A stretch of 7,212 nucleotides of DNA from Planctomycetota bacterium (lineage in GTDB: Bacteria > Planctomycetota > B129-G9), in assembly GCA_030622295.1 (NCBI GenBank), contig JAUXGI010000052.1:1-7212 (forward strand), read 5' to 3'. The first letter of the stretch is position 1; each line of letters starts with the position of its first letter. A program made the translations under genes and the position numbers. Shown piece by piece: positions 1-5,776 of the stretch. The notes below the pieces were generated by a model. That model was not told the origin of the DNA. It made no database searches and saw nothing but the letters and a program-made list of their open reading frames with translations.

Positions 1-892
1 CCAGTTGCGAGGAGGCCTGACCCTGGGAGCCGCCCGCCTGGCCGACCTTTCCGGCGGCCTCTTTGACGGCCGGAGTGCCGCCGGCGTCGCCCTTGAACCC
101 GCCTTCCGAGGGAGCGCTGTTCAGCATCTGCTCCAGCATCTTCTGCAACTCATCTGTCATCTTCTGGACGGCGGCCTGCTCTCTTTGCAGTTTCCCGAGT
201 TCCTCGGCAGCCGGCTTGCCGCCCGCGCCGGGGGAAATGTCGCCCTTTGCGGAGCCGATGCCCTTGTTCAGTTCCAACTGCCTCTGGAGAACATCCTGGA
301 GTTTCGAGACGGCCTCGCCGACCCTCGCCTCCTGCGCGCTCACGCCCTTCATCTGCTCCAGCAGTTTCTGTTGGCGGCCGTACAGGTCCTCCAGTTGTTT
401 CATGTGGCGCAGGATTTCCTCGAGTTTGGTAAACTCATCGGTGCCCTTGAGCGCCGCTTCCATCTGCTTGTGTACGCCCTGCAGGTCGCTCAGGAGTTGC
501 TTGACGACGTCCGGGTCGATAAGGCGCTTGCTCTGGCCCATTAATATCTGCTCCAGTTTGGCCAGGTCGGCGTCCACCTCCGTTGTCAGGCCGCCGGCAT
601 CAAACCAGGATGTTTCCTCGATTAACCTCGTGATTGCCTTCATCTTGGTCTTGATGTCGGCGCTCTTTGCGAATTCGATTGCCTTCCTCAGCCTTTCGGC
701 CGCCTGCGGGTTGGTGTCCTTCCAGCGCTCCACGTATAGTCTGAGGCTGTCCAGAAATTCCTCGTATTCCCTTATGACGGCTTCCTGCTGTCTTGACAGT
801 TTGGAGGAGGACTCATCCGCCTGAACCGGTCTGTCCTGGAAGGCAAGGCAGATTAGCGCTGCCGCCAGGCCCAACACTAAAATTCGCTTCAT
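1..892 (-). CDS. Secreted coiled-coil protein of unknown function (3' end outside window)
   Basis: An uninterrupted minus-strand reading frame of 297 codons begins at ATG 892-890 and is still open at the window edge, so the C-terminus is missing. AGGAG lies 6 bases upstream of the ATG. Residues 1-25 form a signal peptide: KR, then a hydrophobic core, with a probable signal peptidase I site after VQA (residue 25). The mature part is almost entirely helical and rich in Glu, Lys, Gln and Leu, with heptad-like segments around residues 30-75, 100-210 and 230-260. Gly/Ala/Ser-rich linkers lie near 215-230 and after about 262. No enzyme motif is visible. I do not recognise the family. It probably acts in the periplasm or at the envelope, perhaps as a structural or adaptor protein. 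It lies downstream of the porin on the same strand, but a 255-base gap with a hairpin and promoter candidates suggests separate transcription. Confidence 0.8.
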   Translation of the reverse strand, partial: MKRILVLGLAAALICLAFQDRPVQADESSSKLSRQQEAVIREYEEFLDSLRLYVERWKDTNPQAAERLRKAIEFAKSADIKTKMKAITRLIEETSWFDAGGLTTEVDADLAKLEQILMGQSKRLIDPDVVKQLLSDLQGVHKQMEAALKGTDEFTKLEEILRHMKQLEDLYGRQQKLLEQMKGVSAQEARVGEAVSKLQDVLQRQLELNKGIGSAKGDISPGAGGKPAAEELGKLQREQAAVQKMTDELQKMLEQMLNSAPSEGGFKGDAGGTPAVKEAAGKVGQAGGSQGQASSQL

Positions 893-1033
893 CGCACGCT
901 CCTTTGCGTCTGGGGTGTGAGAAATTCAACGATTCAGAAATAAAAACCTCTTCCTGCGCGCGCCAGGCCGTACATTAACCCTTCTGGAACCCGCGCTTAA
1001 GAACGCGGCCCATGTGCGTACCGTTGACCCGCT

Positions 1034-1061
1034 ACTATATCTAACCGTAAACTGCTGAAAA
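1034..1061 (-). promoter_or_regulatory. Candidate promoter for the coiled-coil protein gene (proximal)
   Basis: Read on the minus strand, TTTTCA (1061-1056) is followed after 16 bases by TATAGT (1039-1034), a 5/6 match to the -10 consensus. The -35 match is only 4/6. It would give a leader of about 135 bases before the ATG at 892. It competes with a second candidate at 1080-1108; the sequence alone does not decide between them. Confidence 0.3.
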
Positions 1062-1079
1062 GGTTCATTAATTATCGAG

Positions 1080-1108
1080 ATTTTCGGAAAAAATCTTCGC
1101 CGTGTCAA
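1080..1108 (-). promoter_or_regulatory. Candidate promoter for the coiled-coil protein gene (distal)
   Basis: On the minus strand a perfect TTGACA -35 box (1108-1103) is followed after 17 bases by GAAAAT (1085-1080). That -10 box lacks the important first T. It lies just downstream of the hairpin that ends the porin gene, a sensible place for the next gene's promoter. Confidence 0.3.
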
Positions 1109-1117
1109 GTTTCCCCG

Positions 1118-1147
1118 CCCGCATTTCTCCAGTGGTGAGAAAGCGGG
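1118..1147 (-). terminator. Hairpin directly abutting the porin stop codon, possible terminator
   Basis: On the minus strand the stem CCCGC-TTTCTC pairs with GAGAAA-T-GCGGG: 11 base pairs, one bulged T and a 7-base loop. It starts at the first base after the porin TGA stop (1150-1148). No T-run follows (the next bases are CGGGGAAAC), so it is not a textbook intrinsic terminator. It could instead protect the mRNA 3' end. Confidence 0.45.
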
Positions 1148-2884
1148 TCAGAAGTCGAACTGGACATGGAAGTAGGCGCGGTCAATACTGTCGCGGCTGC
1201 CCTCGCCCGTGAGTGCGCGCTCGTTGGCGGTCACCAGTTTGCCGGGCTGAACGCGGGAATAGTTGATAATGAACTTCACCCGTTTGCTGTACTGGTATTT
1301 CACGAACAGGTCGAACTCAAACGCGGCGTCGTGCGACAGATTGCCCGTCAGAGGCGCATAGGCTCTCGGAGCGCCCAGGTCCTCGTCGGCAGCGGCGAGG
1401 AAATAATGAACGCCGGTGCCGATCTCCAGTTTGCTGAACGGATGCAGCCGTCCTATCACGCTGAAGGCATGAATGTTTTCCGCGAAGAACATGTCGGAGT
1501 AGCCCAGCCTCTCGTGATTGTTCTGGAAGAGGGGATTGAAAGTGTTGACGGTTCTGTCATAAGGGTCGTCGTCGCCGCTGGCATAGACGTAGCCGAACTC
1601 CAGGCTGGGCGAGAGAAAGGCCTCCTTCCAGCGGTGGCGGACGTTGGCCTCGATGCCCAGCGCGCGGATGCTGCCCTGCTTTCGCGCTCCGCCGCCCGGG
1701 ACAGGCTCGCCGGTGTCCATGTCAAACGCGCCGTTGTGGCCCGCGTCGCCGAACTGAAACGCCATCTCGAAGTTGTACGACAGCCTGCGCACCTCATCGT
1801 CAATCAGGTTGCCGTAAATCCTGCCGCCGACGGTCCAGCGGTCCTCGCCTACGAAATCATTGCTGAAATTCGCCGTCATGCCAATCGGTCTGAGGAACGC
1901 CGGGCTGCGGCCGGTGAGCGCCGCGTTCGCGTCGTTCAGGTCGCCTGTCTGGTCGTGAATGAATAACACGTAGAATTCGAGTGCGTCGATGAAATTCGCC
2001 TTCTCGTGAACGCCGGTCCAGGTCGAATAGAAGCCGAAAAAGTCGCGCTTGTCGTCGTCGAAACGCACGTCGTCCGGGCTGCCCGGCGTGACCAGGGCGT
2101 TCACGTAGTTGTCGCTGAGCCTGGCTGCCCAGAAGTCGATTTCCAGACCGGGCCCGTGGAACACGTGCGTGAAGCGCACCGCGTCGAAAGTCAGACCCTC
2201 GTCGAAGTCGGCGTTGCCGATGAGGAACTGGGTGCCCTTGACGATCTCCTGGCGGCCGCAGCGAAATCTGACGGGCGTGCCGAAGAACTTCTCGAAGTCG
2301 ATGTAGGCCTGGTAGAGTTGCACCTCGCTGTCTTCGTCGTTGCGCAGGTTCGGGCCGAACTCCGTTGATGAGTCGCCGAAGTAGCCGACGTGCTGCAACT
2401 CGATGAGCGCGTTGACCCTGTCCTGGAACTCCAGCGCGAGCCCGAGCCTGACGCGCGAATCGACGAAGTCGGTCTCGTCGTCGCGGCCCGTGCGGAAATC
2501 CCTCAGGTTGTCCACGTATTCGAAACGCTCCCGTATCTGACCGGTGAAGCGAAGACCGGTGATGAAACTCCCTTCCTCGCCTTTTATTCTTATAAGGGAC
2601 GAGCGGGCGCGCTGTGTCTCGAACCACTCCGCCAGTTTTGCCTCAATCGCCGGCGTCAACTCGTCGTCCTTGAACCTGTGGCGGATTTGTTCCAGTTCTG
2701 CTCGCAGTTGAGCGTTCTCCTGCTTCACCGTGTTGAGTTCCCGCTCGAAGTGCTTCCTGAGGTCCCGCAGTTCTCGCTCGAAACCCTCAAACCTCTTGTC
2801 GCTGTCCTCGTTGCCGGCGAAGGCCCACCCGCAGGGAAACGCGACAAGCAAGAAAAATGAAAACATGAGTGCGGTTCTGGACAT
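1148..2884 (-). CDS. Outer-membrane porin of the alginate-export (AlgE-like) type with an N-terminal coiled coil
   Basis: This 578-residue protein is predicted to form a beta-barrel channel in the outer membrane. Residues 1-23 are a signal peptide ending AFA. Residues about 27-70 are a charged coiled coil rich in Glu, Arg and Leu, expected in the periplasm. From about residue 98 to the end it shows alternating aromatic/polar beta-strands, and it ends in FHVQFDF, the C-terminal Phe typical of proteins inserted by the BAM complex. Segments such as GQIRERFEYVDNLRDF, SRVRLGL and GRQEIVKGTQFLIGN resemble the alginate export family (Pfam Alginate_exp), where the GRQE segment is followed by a TFDAVRF-like strand. 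The transported substrate cannot be read from the sequence, so alginate should not be assumed. The start is set by GGAGGAG, 6 bases before the ATG. dtd lies upstream on the same strand, 73 bases away. Confidence 0.85.
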   Translation of the reverse strand: MSRTALMFSFFLLVAFPCGWAFAGNEDSDKRFEGFERELRDLRKHFERELNTVKQENAQLRAELEQIRHRFKDDELTPAIEAKLAEWFETQRARSSLIRIKGEEGSFITGLRFTGQIRERFEYVDNLRDFRTGRDDETDFVDSRVRLGLALEFQDRVNALIELQHVGYFGDSSTEFGPNLRNDEDSEVQLYQAYIDFEKFFGTPVRFRCGRQEIVKGTQFLIGNADFDEGLTFDAVRFTHVFHGPGLEIDFWAARLSDNYVNALVTPGSPDDVRFDDDKRDFFGFYSTWTGVHEKANFIDALEFYVLFIHDQTGDLNDANAALTGRSPAFLRPIGMTANFSNDFVGEDRWTVGGRIYGNLIDDEVRRLSYNFEMAFQFGDAGHNGAFDMDTGEPVPGGGARKQGSIRALGIEANVRHRWKEAFLSPSLEFGYVYASGDDDPYDRTVNTFNPLFQNNHERLGYSDMFFAENIHAFSVIGRLHPFSKLEIGTGVHYFLAAADEDLGAPRAYAPLTGNLSHDAAFEFDLFVKYQYSKRVKFIINYSRVQPGKLVTANERALTGEGSRDSIDRAYFHVQFDF

Positions 2885-2902
2885 GCCTTACTCCTCCAAA
2901 CT

Positions 2903-2921
2903 CACAAACGGACACAAACGG
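2903..2921. repeat. 9-bp tandem direct repeat in the porin leader
   Basis: CACAAACGG occurs twice with a 10-base period (2903-2911 and 2913-2921), between palindrome P1 and the porin Shine-Dalgarno site. The spacing of about one helical turn would suit a protein-binding site. A chance duplication is equally possible. Confidence 0.45.
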
Positions 2922-2926
2922 TCATC

Positions 2927-2973
2927 TCAAACTGTCCCCTAAAGGGGTCAGACCCCTTTAGGGGACAGTTTGA
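2927..2973. repeat. Palindrome P1, 23-bp perfect arms, overlapping the end of dtd
   Basis: Arms 2927-2949 and 2951-2973 are exact reverse complements around a single central base (2950). The core is AAAGGGGTC-A-GACCCCTTT, extended outwards by CTGTCCCCT and AGGGGACAG. The right arm codes for the last residues of Dtd (QTVP) and its TAA stop. A nearly identical palindrome is found at 5777-5821. No T-run follows on either strand, so it is not a classic terminator, though such a strong hairpin between dtd and the porin gene could block or attenuate read-through. It is best viewed as a REP-like palindromic repeat. Confidence 0.9.
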
Positions 2974-3404
2974 TTGATTGTGAAGGTGACGGGACCGTTG
3001 TTGGTGAGTGCGACGTGCATGTGTGCGCCGAAGACGCCCTCCCTGACCGGCACATCGTAACTCCGCAACAGTTCGGCGAACCTGCGGCATAATTCCCGGG
3101 CCTCGTCGGGCGGGGCGGCGGGCTCGAAACTGGGGCGTCTGCCTTTGCGCAAGTCCGCGCAGAGCGTGAACTGCGATACCACGAGCGCCTCTCCGGCAAC
3201 ATCGCGCACGGAAAGATTCATCCTGCCGCTGTCGTCTTCGAATATTCGCATCTCGGCGATTTTCTTCGCAAGCGTTGCGGCCGCCTCCTCGCCGTCACCC
3301 TTTTCAACACCCAGCAGAACCAGAAGACCACGTCCGATGCGCGAGACCTCGCGGTCATCGACGCGGACGCTCGCTTCGTTCACTCTTTGTATCACTACTC
3401 TCAC
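2958..3404 (-). CDS. dtd: D-aminoacyl-tRNA deacylase (D-Tyr-tRNA deacylase)
   Basis: The 148-residue product hydrolyses the ester bond of D-aminoacyl-tRNAs, and of mischarged Gly-tRNA in known Dtd proteins. It is a cytosolic dimer that keeps D-amino acids out of proteins. It begins MRVVIQRVNEASVRV, matching the family N-terminus. It carries both signature motifs, SQFT at residues 77-80 and NNGPVT at 135-140, which contains the Gly-cisPro pair that enforces chirality. Length is normal for the family (about 145). The start is GTG at 3404-3402. The frame extends upstream to a TTG at 3512, but that lies in the promoter and adds residues absent from the family. The last residues, QTVP, and the stop codon are encoded by palindrome P1, giving a slightly extended tail after the usual end GPVTF-x-I. 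Upstream is a good promoter; downstream on the same strand is the porin. Confidence 0.95.
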   Translation of the reverse strand: MRVVIQRVNEASVRVDDREVSRIGRGLLVLLGVEKGDGEEAAATLAKKIAEMRIFEDDSGRMNLSVRDVAGEALVVSQFTLCADLRKGRRPSFEPAAPPDEARELCRRFAELLRSYDVPVREGVFGAHMHVALTNNGPVTFTINQTVP

Positions 3405-3484
3405 TGACGGGACCCGGTGGTCAACAGGGGCTTGGATTGGACGTGAATCGGACTCTGGTTTCCTGCTCTGTCTGTGCAAACTGT

Positions 3485-3512
3485 ATTCTAGGCGCGGGCG
3501 GAGGCAAGTCAA
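3485..3512 (-). promoter_or_regulatory. Sigma-70-like promoter for dtd
   Basis: On the minus strand TTGACT (3512-3507, 5/6 match) and TAGAAT (3490-3485, 5/6 match) are separated by 16 bases. Transcription would start near 3478, leaving a leader of about 74 bases before the GTG of dtd. This also supports the short dtd start. Confidence 0.6.
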
Positions 3513-3582
3513 ACAAATTCGGCCCGTGGGAAGGAAGGCGGGTGTGTGCCAAATTTATGGGTACGAGGCGCCAGCGATGGAC

Positions 3583-3700
3583 AGCCCGAAAATTAGGGTC
3601 AGGGACCATTTTTTTATTTTCCTTACTTCCCGCTACGCATAGAGATAAATTAGGGACAGGTCAGCCCGAAAAAATAGTACCTGACCCTAATTTTCGGGCT
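3583..3700. repeat. Left REPIN-like repeat (downstream of the RAYT gene)
   Basis: Bases 3591-3692 match 4384-4485 in direct orientation at 100 of 102 positions (differences at 3604/4397 and 3631/4424). The unit has terminal inverted repeats. In this copy they extend to 24 bases (3583-3606 against 3677-3700) with a single mismatch at 3604, because AGCCCGAA is added outside the shared 102 bases. The arms carry AGGGTCAG and CTGACCCT. The layout of two inverted REP-like arms about 100 bases apart is that of a REPIN. The RAYT stop codon (TAG) lies in the right arm. Confidence 0.9.
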
Positions 3701-4364
3701 TCTTTTTCGGGCGGCCTACCCGGCGCTGACTGAGGGGTTTGCCCAGGAGTTTTTCGATGGCCTGCTTGAAGGCGGAGCCGCCTATGGGCATGCCTTTGTG
3801 TGTGCTTTTTCGGATGCGCTCGATGTCCCGGGCATCCAGTTGCTCGCCGTGGAGGATCTCTGCATAGTCTTTCGCTTCACGGCCGGGGAAGAGGACCTCG
3901 GTGATGACGTTGTCGAGTCGTCCTTGTTCATGTGCCACCGCGCTTGAGTATTGGTAGTCGCACGGGTCGGCGACGAGTCCGGCGCGCAACGGGTTCTTGT
4001 CAATGTACTCCACGACCTTCCAGACGCCATTGCCTTCTTCCACTGGCGAGGAGTAGTAGCGCGACTGCCAGACATGGCCCGTGAAGCCGGTCGTATCGTT
4101 TAGGTGCTGCTGGTAGCACAGATTCAAACCATGCATCATTTTGGGCAGCGCTTCTTTTGTGCCGGGGCGGGCGACCAGGTGGATATGGTTGGGCATGAGG
4201 CAGTACGCGCCCAGCCCGCAGGAATGTTTCTGGGCGTAGTGGCGCAGAATTTCGACGTACTTGACGTAGTCTGCCTTACAGAGAAAGACGTCCTGCTTGT
4301 TGTTGCCTCGCTGAACGACGTGATGACAGACGCCCGGCAAGACAATTCGCGGCAAACGTGCCAC
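3687..4364 (-). CDS. REP-associated tyrosine transposase (RAYT, Y1/HUH family)
   Basis: The 225-residue protein belongs to the IS200-like Y1 transposase superfamily, which cuts and joins single-stranded hairpin DNA through a 5'-phosphotyrosine. The N-terminus MARLPRIVLPGVCHHVVQRG is the RAYT signature start. The metal-binding HUH motif is H60-I-H62 within MPNHIHLV. GHVWQSRYYSSPV at residues 97-108 is typical. The likely nucleophile is Tyr120 in EYIDKNPLRAGLV. The C-terminus GRPKKK is basic and may contact DNA. All expected motifs are present with no frameshift, so it may be functional. The start is GTG (4364-4362) with AAGGAGG four bases upstream. The last three codons and the stop lie in the left repeat; the right repeat begins 8 bases upstream of the Shine-Dalgarno site. 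Confidence 0.92.
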   Translation of the reverse strand: MARLPRIVLPGVCHHVVQRGNNKQDVFLCKADYVKYVEILRHYAQKHSCGLGAYCLMPNHIHLVARPGTKEALPKMMHGLNLCYQQHLNDTTGFTGHVWQSRYYSSPVEEGNGVWKVVEYIDKNPLRAGLVADPCDYQYSSAVAHEQGRLDNVITEVLFPGREAKDYAEILHGEQLDARDIERIRKSTHKGMPIGGSAFKQAIEKLLGKPLSQRRVGRPKKKPEN

Positions 4365-4368
4365 AGGG

Positions 4369-4375
4369 CCTCCTT
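4369..4375 (-). promoter_or_regulatory. Shine-Dalgarno site of the RAYT gene
   Basis: AAGGAGG on the minus strand, four bases before the GTG at 4364. It decides for the GTG start, which is also where the conserved MARLPR N-terminus begins. Confidence 0.75.
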
Positions 4376-4383
4376 GTTCAATT

Positions 4384-4485
4384 AATTAGGGTCAGGTACC
4401 ATTTTTTTATTTTCCTTACTTCCTGCTACGCATAGAGATAAATTAGGGACAGGTCAGCCCGAAAAAATAGTACCTGACCCTAATT
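4384..4485. repeat. Right REPIN-like repeat (upstream of the RAYT gene, at the aldolase stop)
   Basis: This is the 102-bp direct copy of 3591-3692. Its terminal inverted repeats are 16 bases and perfect (4384-4399 with 4470-4485). After one mismatch, A-TTTTTT (4401-4407) pairs with AAAAAA-T (4462-4468), so a long two-part hairpin with a loop of about 53 bases is possible. The outer end supplies the final AAT codon and TAG stop of the aldolase gene (4485-4480). The loop holds another AATTAGGG (4441) and AGCCCGAAAA, the words used in the arms of the left copy. Confidence 0.9.
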
Positions 4486-5616
4486 ATTGATGTAGTCGAC
4501 GACCTTCCGGCCGGAGTTGACGGAGCGCAATGCAGTGAACAGGTTCTTTGCCCATTCGTACGTGTGCCTGTCTATCCGCTCCTTGTACTTCTTGTCGATG
4601 GCCTCCATCTTCTCCTTGAACGGGAGGTTGGCCCTTTTGATGTTGCCGCCGGTGTTGCCGGTTTCTTTCACCCAGGCGTCGACTTCCCGCCAGAGGTCCG
4701 TGGGGATGCCTTCGTCCTCGAGTTTGATGTAGTCGCCGTTCTCGTCGTAGAGGGTGTTGCCGCCGTCGTCCATCTTGAAGCCGAAGTTGATGTTCTGGAA
4801 CAGGGTGGCGACGTTGCCCTTGAAGATGCCGTAGTCGGCGAACTGGGCTATCTTGTCGAGAGGCGTGCCGGTGATGCCGTGCTGGGCGATGCCGACGTTC
4901 CAGGGGGTTATGGCCTCGTAGATTTTCTTTGTGAGGTCCAGTTGGATGCCTTCGCCGAAGCCCGGGCCGTAGTTGCCGTGGATGGAGCCGTTGTTGATGG
5001 CGAGCAGGTCGGGGTGTATGCCGTCCTGGACGAGGCTTTCGATGAACCACTTCCCTTCTTCCGGTGTGGAGAAGCCGCGCTCTCCGCCGATCTCGCCGAT
5101 TTCGACCTCCAGGCCCAGCCCCGCTTCCACAACGTGTCTTGCGAGATCCCGCGTGATGCGCAGGTTGTCTTCGTTTGCGTTGTGCGAGGCGTCTATGCTC
5201 ACGCTGGTGTAGCCGCTGGCGATGGAACGCTTGATGATGTCGCGGGCGCTCTCGATTGCTTCCTCCGTGGTGTTCTTCACGGTGGTGTGGTCGGCGTGGA
5301 CGGCGTAGGGGACCTCGCAGCCGACACTGGTGACGTTTTCTACGATGGCCCTTGCGAATTTCTCCGGCGGCAGGCCGGTGTAAGTGGTTTCGGACTTCGC
5401 GATCTCATAGACGACGACGGAGTCCGTCTCCTTCGCGGCAAGGGCGATGCCGGGGACGGACAGCGTACAGCGGACGTTGAACGCGCCGACGATGAAGCGT
5501 TCCTTCTTCGCGATGTCGTAAAGAGCCTTGCCGTTGACCAGCGGCGTGGGCACGTCGCCGAAGACCTTGAGGACATTCGACGGGCGCTTTGACAGTAATC
5601 CTGATGTCTGTGTCAT
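4480..5616 (-). CDS. fba: Class II (zinc-dependent) fructose-bisphosphate-type aldolase
   Basis: The 378-residue enzyme should reversibly condense dihydroxyacetone phosphate with an aldehyde phosphate (glyceraldehyde 3-phosphate for FBP aldolase) in glycolysis/gluconeogenesis, in the cytosol. Class II marks are the HADH motif (residues 107-110: catalytic Asp109, zinc ligand His110), SVSIDASH (138-145), the acidic stretch EVEIGEIGGERG (170-181), the zinc-ligand region IHGNYGPG (212-219, His213) and QHGITGTP (245-252, His246). In E. coli FbaA the last motif reads HGGSG, so the phosphate-binding loop differs here and a related ketose-bisphosphate substrate cannot be excluded. The ATG at 5616 is preceded by a strong purine-rich ribosome site; the open frame upstream to 5787 covers the promoter and is not coding. 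The final Asn codon and the stop lie in the right REPIN-like repeat. Confidence 0.9.
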   Translation of the reverse strand: MTQTSGLLSKRPSNVLKVFGDVPTPLVNGKALYDIAKKERFIVGAFNVRCTLSVPGIALAAKETDSVVVYEIAKSETTYTGLPPEKFARAIVENVTSVGCEVPYAVHADHTTVKNTTEEAIESARDIIKRSIASGYTSVSIDASHNANEDNLRITRDLARHVVEAGLGLEVEIGEIGGERGFSTPEEGKWFIESLVQDGIHPDLLAINNGSIHGNYGPGFGEGIQLDLTKKIYEAITPWNVGIAQHGITGTPLDKIAQFADYGIFKGNVATLFQNINFGFKMDDGGNTLYDENGDYIKLEDEGIPTDLWREVDAWVKETGNTGGNIKRANLPFKEKMEAIDKKYKERIDRHTYEWAKNLFTALRSVNSGRKVVDYINN

Positions 5617-5620
5617 GGGA

Positions 5621-5633
5621 CTCTCCTCTCCTT
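5621..5633 (-). promoter_or_regulatory. Shine-Dalgarno region of the aldolase gene
   Basis: The minus strand reads AAGGAGAGGAGAG, ending four bases before the ATG at 5616. It contains overlapping SD-like words and fixes the start well downstream of the longest possible open frame. Confidence 0.7.
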
Positions 5634-5681
5634 GTGCTGGAAGTGATATGAAATCGCCGTTCGGACACGAAACGGAGCGAC

Positions 5682-5708
5682 ATTTGCCTTCTCCCATCAT
5701 CGGCAAAT
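5682..5708 (-). other. Small hairpin in the predicted 5' leader of the aldolase mRNA
   Basis: ATTTGCC (5682-5688) and GGCAAAT (5702-5708) can form a 7-bp stem with a 13-base loop. It would sit near the 5' end of the transcript made from the promoter at 5720-5748, where it could stabilise the mRNA. It matches no riboswitch I know. Confidence 0.3.
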
Positions 5709-5719
5709 AAGCGCCCGAA

Positions 5720-5748
5720 ATGAAACCATCAGAAGGATAAAATGTCAA
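5720..5748 (-). promoter_or_regulatory. Sigma-70-like promoter for the aldolase gene
   Basis: On the minus strand a perfect TTGACA (5748-5743) is followed after 17 bases by TTTCAT (5725-5720, 4/6 match). The predicted leader is about 95-100 bases. It lies 28 bases from palindrome P2. Confidence 0.5.
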
Positions 5749-5776
5749 GCCCGCGGCACCCGCGCCCGTTCCGCCA

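Larger units (their letters stand above)
3583..4485 (-). mobile_element. RAYT gene bracketed by two direct REPIN-like repeats
   Basis: The unit consists of the transposase gene (3687-4364, minus) plus the 102-bp repeat on each side. RAYT proteins are known to be genomically linked to REP/REPIN repeats and are thought to act on them as single-stranded hairpin DNA. The boundaries are set here by the repeat arms; I could not identify a convincing target-site duplication. The unit lies directly at the stop codon of the aldolase gene and upstream of the dtd promoter, without breaking any recognisable gene. It may be a domesticated single copy rather than an active transposon. Confidence 0.75.

Noticed and set aside
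5..824. Plus-strand open frames of 179 and 253 codons
   Set aside because: They lie antisense to the coiled-coil protein, which has a signal peptide, a ribosome site and a coherent helical sequence. The plus-strand products have low-complexity Leu/Ser-rich composition with no recognisable domain.
926..1108. 60-codon minus-strand frame in the gap before the coiled-coil gene
   Set aside because: It has no recognisable domain or ribosome site and overlaps promoter-like sequence. It looks like chance.
1166..2860. Several plus-strand and alternative minus-frame open frames over the porin
   Set aside because: They are shadows of the GC-rich porin gene. Only the 578-residue frame has a signal peptide, beta-barrel pattern and terminal Phe.
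2927..2973. P1 (and P2 at 5777-5821) as ordinary intrinsic terminators
   Set aside because: Neither is followed by a T-run, and P2 lies upstream of both of its neighbouring genes. A repeat-family explanation fits both better.
3405..3512. N-terminal extension of dtd to TTG at 3512
   Set aside because: It would start within the dtd promoter and add 36 residues unlike the family. MRVVIQRV at 3404 matches the known N-terminus.
3577..4491. GATG on both sides of the RAYT unit as a target-site duplication
   Set aside because: The copies are four bases long and at unequal distances from the repeat ends (about 3 bases on each side but not flush). HUH/Y1 transposases normally make no target duplication.
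4564..5592. 342-codon plus-strand frame opposite the aldolase
   Set aside because: Its Val/Ala/Asp/Gly-rich product without motifs is a typical antisense shadow of a conserved enzyme gene.
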